From an uncultured Bacteroidia bacterium (lineage in GTDB: Bacteria; Bacteroidota; Bacteroidia; Bacteroidales; UBA932), in NCBI GenBank assembly GCA_902790635.1, contig CADASN010000003.1, positions 62,001-126,000 of the forward strand: DNA of 64,000 bases. Direction: 5' to 3'. Position 1 is the first letter of the stretch. Every line of letters begins with the position of its first letter. The translations under genes were made by a program, and so were the position numbers. This document shows positions 59,371 to 64,000 of this stretch, piece after piece. The notes below the pieces were generated by a model. It made no database searches. It saw only the letters and a program-made list of their open reading frames with translations, and was not told where the DNA came from.

Positions 59371-59575
59371 CGTGGATCCCGCCTATCTGGACAAGCAGCG
59401 GGCATCCCTGCGGCGTATCCACCGCAAGACCGTCCTCTTCAATGCGCAAGAGCTGGCGGCCATCGATACCTATTGCAAACGTTTCAAGGTCTCCTCGCGC
59501 TCGGCGCTGATCCGCCAGGCGGTGATGGAGCGAGTGCTCGAAGGCTTGGAGGAAAATCATCCGAAACTGTTCTAA
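59333..59575 (+). CDS. Small ribbon-helix-helix-like protein
   Basis: An 80-residue basic protein whose second half (KTVLFNAQELAAIDTYCKRF, then VSSRSALIRQAVMERVL) fits an Arc/CopG-like ribbon-helix-helix: one strand followed by two helices with the S/T-R-S-A-L-I-R turn. The N-terminus is a Lys/Arg tail. It could be a DNA-binding repressor; no toxin gene follows, so it is not an obvious antitoxin. It starts inside the thioredoxin-like gene, overlapping it by 38 bases. Confidence 0.72.
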   Translation: MAKRKKRSKKFANVDPAYLDKQRASLRRIHRKTVLFNAQELAAIDTYCKRFKVSSRSALIRQAVMERVLEGLEENHPKLF

Positions 59576-59589
59576 ATCCTATCTGTAAC

Positions 59590-60738
59590 ATGAAGAAAAT
59601 CACCCTTTTCGCCCTGGCGGCGCTGTTCTGTGCCGGCCTGGCGCTGACTGCCTGCAAGGGTGGCGGCCAGACGGAAGCTGCCGATGACTACATCGCCAAA
59701 ACCATTTTTGAACTCATCCCGAAAGAAGACCTGCCGGACTTCTGCCAATACGCGCAGCCGATTGATTACGAAGATTATGACCCTGCGGACGTCCCGCCGT
59801 TCGACCCGACCTTCTTCACGGGCAATGTCGAGGGCCACATGGTCGAGGGCATGGACTCCGGCTTCTACGGCTATGTCAACGTCAAATGCTATCCTCTCAA
59901 GGATGGCGGCTGGCGGGCCTATTGGGCCGCTTACGGCGGCTATGACGGCCTGTGCGGCTTCGACCGGAGCGGCGCCTACAACTACGTGAAAGGCAAGCTG
60001 ACCAAGGAAGAAGTCTGGCTCCTGCCCACGCCGGACAAGGAAGACCTGCTCTCCGCAGACCTCATCGATGCGCTGAAAGACAGCGGCGAGTGGGAATACA
60101 TGCGCCCCAACTACAGCTATACCTTCGGCTCCGGCGAGGACGGCCTGCTGTCCGTGACGCTGGATGTCGACTACCTCTTCTATGCGGAAGAGGGCAGCGA
60201 CGCGGCGTATCCCGGCATGGCACTCGACGTCGACTATGGCTGGAACGGCCAGCGCCTGGTCCGCCAGGACTTCGACGCACTGGACGACGTCCAGATGCGC
60301 GCCATCGTCAAGATGTTGGGATTCAATCCGGAAAGTGTCGTGGCTGAGGACGGCGGCTTTGATATCATCGACCCCGAGGAGGAAGAGGAAGCCCGGACCA
60401 ACTATTACCACCACGTGCGCATCTATCCCGAACTCGACGAACTCGGGATGGCCACGGCCTGGAAGATCTTCGACTACGAAGTGGGTCTGCGCGAACTGAA
60501 GGCCTACGACTTCGACGGCTTCAATCTCAAGCCCGCCAAACATATGATCGTCGACGACTGGAACGCCATCAAGGCCAAAGACGATAATGCCGGCATCTGG
60601 ATGAGTGACGTCGCCATCCGCTTTTACACCGACAGCGAAGACGGCTTCGACTATCCTCTCGGCGGCTATACCTACGACCCGTCCTGCGACGGTCTCTTCG
60701 AGCCGGACGAAGTCTTCGAATCGCAGCTCGACGAGTAG
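59590..60738 (+). CDS. Lipoprotein of unknown function, acidic
   Basis: Lipoprotein of 382 residues (signal KKITLFALAALFCAGLALTAC), strikingly acidic and rich in Tyr and Asp (IDYEDYDPADVPPFDPTFF). No domain is recognised. Its repeated YYG/YDG patterns and acidic tail (FEPDEVFESQLDE) suggest a cation-dependent surface or periplasmic protein, which is speculation. It begins 14 bases after the RHH gene's stop, so it may share its transcript. A long hairpin region separates it from lon. Confidence 0.75.
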   Translation: MKKITLFALAALFCAGLALTACKGGGQTEAADDYIAKTIFELIPKEDLPDFCQYAQPIDYEDYDPADVPPFDPTFFTGNVEGHMVEGMDSGFYGYVNVKCYPLKDGGWRAYWAAYGGYDGLCGFDRSGAYNYVKGKLTKEEVWLLPTPDKEDLLSADLIDALKDSGEWEYMRPNYSYTFGSGEDGLLSVTLDVDYLFYAEEGSDAAYPGMALDVDYGWNGQRLVRQDFDALDDVQMRAIVKMLGFNPESVVAEDGGFDIIDPEEEEEARTNYYHHVRIYPELDELGMATAWKIFDYEVGLRELKAYDFDGFNLKPAKHMIVDDWNAIKAKDDNAGIWMSDVAIRFYTDSEDGFDYPLGGYTYDPSCDGLFEPDEVFESQLDE

Positions 60739-60777
60739 CTGTTTTCGCAACACGCCGTTATTGAATTAGATACGGAT

Positions 60778-60805
60778 CTGCCCTGGGGTGTCTTCCCCGG
60801 GGCAG
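60778..60805 (+). terminator. Hairpin after the acidic lipoprotein gene
   Basis: An 11-bp stem (60778-60788 with 60795-60805) containing one G-T pair and a 6-base loop (CTGCCCTGGGG arm). No strong T-run follows. Confidence 0.55.
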
Positions 60806-60846
60806 AATCATAGCATATTGATAATCATTTATTTCCTATAACTGCC

Positions 60847-60932
60847 AGCCGGACGGGTAGCAGGTCGCCCCCGAAGAGCATTTTGCGAAAGCTTTTTTCT
60901 GCTCTTCGGGGGCGAGCCTGCTGCCGCCGGCT
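60847..60932. terminator. Long interrupted hairpin at the end of lon
   Basis: Nested inverted repeats: 6 bp (60847-60852 with 60927-60932), 6 bp (60859-60864 with 60917-60922), then a perfect 16 bp (60865-60880 with 60900-60915) around a 19-base loop. Being GC-rich and lying between convergent genes, it would block both transcripts; it may be a REP-like unit of another type. Confidence 0.75.
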
Positions 60933-60935
60933 AGA

Positions 60936-63338
60936 TCAGAAGATAAAGTCGATGACGTCCTGGATGGTCTTGACGTAGTGGAATTCCAGACCGCGGATGT
61001 AGATCTCCTTGATGTCTTCGATGTCCTTGCGGTTGTCCTCGGAGATGACGATGGTGTGCACGCCGGCGCGTTTGGCCGCCAGGATTTTCTCCTTGATGCC
61101 GCCGACGGGCAGCACGCGTCCGCGCAGGGTCATCTCGCCGGTCATGGCGATGCCGTGGCGCACGGCCTCTCCGCGCAGGGCGGAGACCATCGAGCTCACC
61201 ATCGTGATGCCGGCGGACGGGCCGTCCTTCGGCGTGGCCCCTTCCGGCACGTGGACGTGGATGTCCTTGGCGGCGAACTTCTCGGAATCGGTCTTGGCGA
61301 TCTCGGGATGGGCCTTGATGTACTGGTAGGCGATGGTCGCCGACTCTTTCATCACGTCACCCAGGTTGCCGGTCATCGACATCACGCCCTTGCCGTTGGA
61401 GACGGAACTTTCGACGAAGAGGATCTCGCCGCCCATCTGGGTCCATGCCAGGCCGGTCACCACGCCCGGGGCCTCGTTGCCTTTCTGCAGGTCGTGGAAA
61501 TTGGTCGGCAGGCCGAGGTATTCCTTGAGGTGCTCTTTCTTGATGGTCTGCGGGTATTCCTGTTCCATCGCGATCTTCTTGGCGGTGACGCGTGCCAATT
61601 TGGCAATCTGCTTCTCCAGACCGCGTACGCCAGATTCGTGGGTGTACTCGTCGATGATGGCGGTGAGGGCCGCCTTGTCGATCTTGAGTCCGCTCTTCGG
61701 GATGCCGTGCTCGGCGAGCTGCTTGGGCACGAGGAACTTCTTCGCGATCTCCATTTTCTCCTCGGCCAGGTAGCCGGTCACGTTGATCAGTTCCATGCGG
61801 TCGAGCAGTGCCGGCTGGATGGGGGCGGTGCTGTTGGCCGTGGTGATGAACAGGACATTGCTGAGGTCGTAGTCCAGGTCGAGGTAGTTGTCATGGAAGG
61901 TGGAATTCTGCTCCGGGTCGAGCGCCTCCAGCAGGGCCGAAGACGGGTCGCCCTTGAAATCGGAGGCGAGCTTGTCCACCTCGTCCAGCACGATGACCGG
62001 GTTGGAGGTGCCGGCCCGGGCGATGCCGTTGAGGATGCGGCCCGGCAGGGCGCCCACGTAGGTCTTGCGATGGCCGCGCAGTTCGGCCTCGTCGTGCATG
62101 CCGCCCAGGGCGATGCGCACGTATTTGCGCCCGAGGGCACGGGCGATGGATTTGCCGAGCGAGGTCTTGCCCACGCCCGGAGGGCCGTAGAGGCAGAGGA
62201 TCGGGGACTTCATGTTTCCTTTCAGTTTGAGGACGGCGAGGTACTCGATGATGCGGTCCTTGACCGTATCGAGACCATAGTGGTCCTGGTCGAGCACCTT
62301 CTGGGCGTTCTTCAGGTCCAGGTTGTCCTCGCTCATCTCGCCCCAGGGCAGGTCGAGCATGAATTCCAGATAGTTGTACTGGATGCTGTAGTCCGGGGAG
62401 GAGGGGTTGTATTTCTCGAGCTTGGCGAGTTCCTTGTTGAAGGCTTCGCCGATCTCCTTGGGCCATTTCTTCTTGGCTGCGCGTTCGCGGAATTTGTCGA
62501 ACTCTTCCGCGTCGTCCATACCGAGCTCTTCCTGGATGGTCCGGAGCTGGTTGTTGAGGTAATACTCGCGCTGTTGCTGGTCGATCTCGCTCTTGACCTT
62601 CTGGTTGATCTCCTGCTTGATCTTCATCAACTCGATCTGCACGTCCAGGATGGAGAGGAGCTTGAGGGCGCGGACCTTGACGTCGTCGAACTCGAGCAGC
62701 TGGATCTTGGATTCGAAGTTCTCCACTTCGATGGTCGTGGCGATGAAGTTCACCAGGAAGCGGAAATCATCGATGGCCTTGAGGGCCCCGATCGTTTCCC
62801 GCGTGCCGATGTTGCTGGCCCGGAGGATGTGGATGGCCTTGTCCTTGAGGGACTCGGCGATCGCCTTGATATCCGTGCTGTTGGTATCGTCGAACAGGAT
62901 GTCCGGCAGGTAGTGCACACGGGCGGTGATGTAGGGCTCGTAGCCCAGTACCGCATCCAGTGACAGGCGCTTGAAAGCCTGCAGGATGGCCGTGATCGTC
63001 CCGTCCGGCATCTCCAGGGTCTTGAGCACCTTGCAGACCGAGCCATAATGGCATAGGTCCTCTTCCTGGGGTTCCTCGACCATCACGTCGTTCTGCGGGA
63101 CGGCTCCGATGAAGAAGCCTTCCCGCTCCGCATCCTGGATCAGGCGAACGGATTTCTCACGTCCGATCGTGATGGGGAAGACCGCACCGGGGAACAGGAC
63201 GGCGTTGCGGAGGGCCAGGATGGGCAGGATCTCAGGCAGTTCGGATTCGTCGATCTTCATCAGGCCTTCTCCCTGCATAACGGGAATGATGCTGACTTCT
63301 GCGCCAGCGGGGAGGGTGAATTCTTTATCTTGTCTCAT
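60936..63338 (-). CDS. lon: ATP-dependent Lon protease
   Basis: Hexameric AAA+ protease for misfolded and regulatory proteins, 800 residues. It has an N-terminal LON domain (about 35-230), a coiled coil, the ATPase with Walker [10 protein letters not shown] (Lys391) and Walker [11 protein letters not shown], and a C-terminal protease domain with catalytic Ser708 in KDGPSAG and a Lys about 43 residues later. A TGCCAAATTGTCA site, nearly the dnaK palindrome, lies 6 bases before the start, so it may be a stress-regulated target. A -33/-7 pair (TTTG, 20 bases, TATATTCG) lies further upstream. Confidence 0.97.
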   Translation of the reverse strand: MRQDKEFTLPAGAEVSIIPVMQGEGLMKIDESELPEILPILALRNAVLFPGAVFPITIGREKSVRLIQDAEREGFFIGAVPQNDVMVEEPQEEDLCHYGSVCKVLKTLEMPDGTITAILQAFKRLSLDAVLGYEPYITARVHYLPDILFDDTNSTDIKAIAESLKDKAIHILRASNIGTRETIGALKAIDDFRFLVNFIATTIEVENFESKIQLLEFDDVKVRALKLLSILDVQIELMKIKQEINQKVKSEIDQQQREYYLNNQLRTIQEELGMDDAEEFDKFRERAAKKKWPKEIGEAFNKELAKLEKYNPSSPDYSIQYNYLEFMLDLPWGEMSEDNLDLKNAQKVLDQDHYGLDTVKDRIIEYLAVLKLKGNMKSPILCLYGPPGVGKTSLGKSIARALGRKYVRIALGGMHDEAELRGHRKTYVGALPGRILNGIARAGTSNPVIVLDEVDKLASDFKGDPSSALLEALDPEQNSTFHDNYLDLDYDLSNVLFITTANSTAPIQPALLDRMELINVTGYLAEEKMEIAKKFLVPKQLAEHGIPKSGLKIDKAALTAIIDEYTHESGVRGLEKQIAKLARVTAKKIAMEQEYPQTIKKEHLKEYLGLPTNFHDLQKGNEAPGVVTGLAWTQMGGEILFVESSVSNGKGVMSMTGNLGDVMKESATIAYQYIKAHPEIAKTDSEKFAAKDIHVHVPEGATPKDGPSAGITMVSSMVSALRGEAVRHGIAMTGEMTLRGRVLPVGGIKEKILAAKRAGVHTIVISEDNRKDIEDIKEIYIRGLEFHYVKTIQDVIDFIF

Positions 63339-63343
63339 ATTAT

Positions 63344-63356
63344 TGCCAAATTGTCA
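63344..63356. promoter_or_regulatory. dnaK-like palindrome before lon
   Basis: TGCCAAATTGTCA matches the dnaK upstream palindrome at 12 of 13 positions. It lies between the putative lon promoter and the ATG at 63338. Confidence 0.5.
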
Positions 63357-63429
63357 GTAAAAAAGGTATAATGAACCGGATGCGAATATAGTCAATCTCC
63401 GTGCCACTGCCAAAAACTGCAAATATCAT

Positions 63430-63460
63430 TTTGAATAATAAAAAAATAAGCCTATTTTTG
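63430..63460 (+). promoter_or_regulatory. Canonical promoter of the HU gene
   Basis: TTTG (63430-63433), exactly 19 bases, TATTTTTG (63453-63460), 45 bases before the HU ATG. Confidence 0.75.
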
Positions 63461-63504
63461 CACTCCAAAACCGCTGAGTATTTATAATTTAAAATATATA
63501 AGCA

Positions 63505-63783
63505 ATGACTAAAGCAGAAATCGTGAACGAAGTGGCCAAGGCCACCGGTATCGAGAAGGTGACGGTCCAGACGGTTGTCGAGGCCACCATGGAAAGCATC
63601 AAGGAATCCTTGATCAAGGGCAATCCGGTCTATCTCCGCGGATTCGGCAGCTTCATTATCAAGCACCGCGCCCAGAAGGCCGCCCGCAATATCACCAAGC
63701 AGACCACTATGACCATTCCGGCCCATGACATTCCGGCTTTCAAGCCTTCCAAGTCCTTCGTCGCTGCTGTAAAGACCAAATAA
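63505..63783 (+). CDS. HU-family DNA-binding protein
   Basis: Nucleoid protein of 92 residues that bends DNA as a dimer. It begins MTKAEIVNEVAKATGIEKVT and has the conserved beta-arm segment (LRGFGSFIIKHRAQKAARNI) with GFGSF. It belongs to the HU/IHF superfamily; IHF specificity is not indicated. It is followed by the bTHX gene and RNase G. Confidence 0.95.
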   Translation: MTKAEIVNEVAKATGIEKVTVQTVVEATMESIKESLIKGNPVYLRGFGSFIIKHRAQKAARNITKQTTMTIPAHDIPAFKPSKSFVAAVKTK

Positions 63784-63793
63784 TCACAATAAT

Positions 63794-63883
63794 ATGCCCA
63801 ACGGAAAGAAGCATAAGAGACATAAGATGTCCACGCATAAGCGCAAGAAGCGCTTGCGTATGAACAGACACAAGAAGAAGTAG
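63794..63883 (+). CDS. bTHX/AURKAIP1-COX24-type ribosomal peptide
   Basis: A 29-residue, extremely basic peptide (MPNGKKHKRHKMSTHKRKKR, then LRMNRHKKK) encoded 10 bases after the HU stop. It matches the AURKAIP1/COX24 domain peptides of Bacteroidota, which are small-subunit ribosomal proteins related to bTHX. Conserved Lys/Arg/His spacing supports a real gene despite its size. Confidence 0.85.
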   Translation: MPNGKKHKRHKMSTHKRKKRLRMNRHKKK

Positions 63884-63889
63884 TCGAGG

Positions 63890-63918
63890 AAAGCCTGACG
63901 GGAGATCCGGCGGGCTTT
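63890..63918 (+). terminator. Weak terminator after the ribosomal peptide
   Basis: AAAGCC (63890-63895) and GGCTTT (63913-63918) form a short stem followed by TCTTCT, with a GC-rich loop that may add pairs. Confidence 0.5.
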
Positions 63919-63926
63919 TCTTCTAT

Positions 63927-64000
63927 ATGATGACAATGGAAACCGCGAAAACAGAAAAAGACCTGGTGGTGGACGTCTCGTCCGCCGAGGTCCGGATCGC
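63927..64000 (+). CDS. rng: Ribonuclease E/G, N-terminal end only
   Basis: The first 24 codons of a gene running off the right edge: METAKTEKDLVVDVSSAEVR. The DLVVDVSSAEVRI start matches the S1-domain lead-in of Rne/Rng enzymes, and HU followed by RNase G is a conserved order in Bacteroidota. Catalytic residues lie beyond the window, so the assignment rests on the N-terminus and position. Three ATGs (63927, 63930, 63936) are possible. Confidence 0.65.
   Translation, partial: MMTMETAKTEKDLVVDVSSAEVRI

Noticed and set aside
60978..62963. 661-codon frame antisense to lon
   Set aside because: Same cause; Val/Leu/Gly/His-rich shadow sequence.

Overview
The window is a gene-dense piece of a fairly GC-rich Bacteroidota chromosome, almost certainly order Bacteroidales. 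The evidence is the phylum-type promoters (TTTG, about 19 bases, then TAnnTTTG), the near-absence of Shine-Dalgarno sites except in front of rpsU, and family content typical of the phylum: DUF4290, DUF3822, DUF4293, BACON and FISUMP lipoproteins, head-GIN protein, gyrA followed by a TPR protein, PASTA-rluD-lnt, HU followed by a bTHX/AURKAIP1-type peptide and RNase G. Genus cannot be named; an uncultured gut lineage near Rikenellaceae or UBA932 is a guess. I saw no rRNA, tRNA or CRISPR array.

Layout. 1-4.4 kb: lipoprotein fragment, ApbE, DUF4290 and FtsK. 4.4-8.2 kb (minus): ECF sigma, anti-sigma and head-GIN operon, then a DUF3822/rsmD block. 8.3-12.4 kb: NrnA-like phosphoesterase, FKBP lipoprotein, MATE pump, cytidylate-kinase-like protein. 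12.4-18.2 kb: mazG divergent from a CoA-transferase, acetyltransferase-like protein, prfA, BACON lipoprotein. 18.2-21.8 kb: membrane LytTR regulator, DUF4293, nucleoside phosphorylase (minus), and fabF. 21.8-24 kb: an accessory island in which REP-like hairpin repeats bracket a sialate-O-acetylesterase-type lipoprotein and a Y1 REP-associated transposase. 24-30.7 kb: esterase, Clp-N protein, gyrA, TPR protein, CapA-like protein. 30.7-38.2 kb: SPOR lipoprotein, an M28-fold/TonB fusion that has lost its metal ligands, leuS, two YitT paralogs, a membrane AraC regulator. 38.2-42.2 kb: RluA enzyme, higBA, a BspA remnant, dnaK. 42.2-45.3 kb: a tandem OmpA-like protein coupled to a propeller-TM-AraC regulator, lower in GC than its surroundings. 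45.3-50 kb: rpsU, sirtuin with AAA ATPase, rplU-rpmA, serS-ruvC. 50-57.3 kb: outer-membrane receptor-like protein, LysE exporter, PASTA-rluD-lnt. 57.3-64 kb: ung, coaD, thioredoxin-like protein, RHH protein, lipoprotein, lon, HU, bTHX, start of RNase G.

Most genes are housekeeping: translation, replication and segregation, proteostasis, envelope. The more unusual points are the REP/transposase island, the degenerate M28-TonB fusion, the one-protein transmembrane regulator with its OmpA-like partner, an L27 lacking its signature loop, a near-identical 13-base palindrome at both dnaK and lon, and several promoters placed so close to start codons that the mRNAs would be nearly leaderless.
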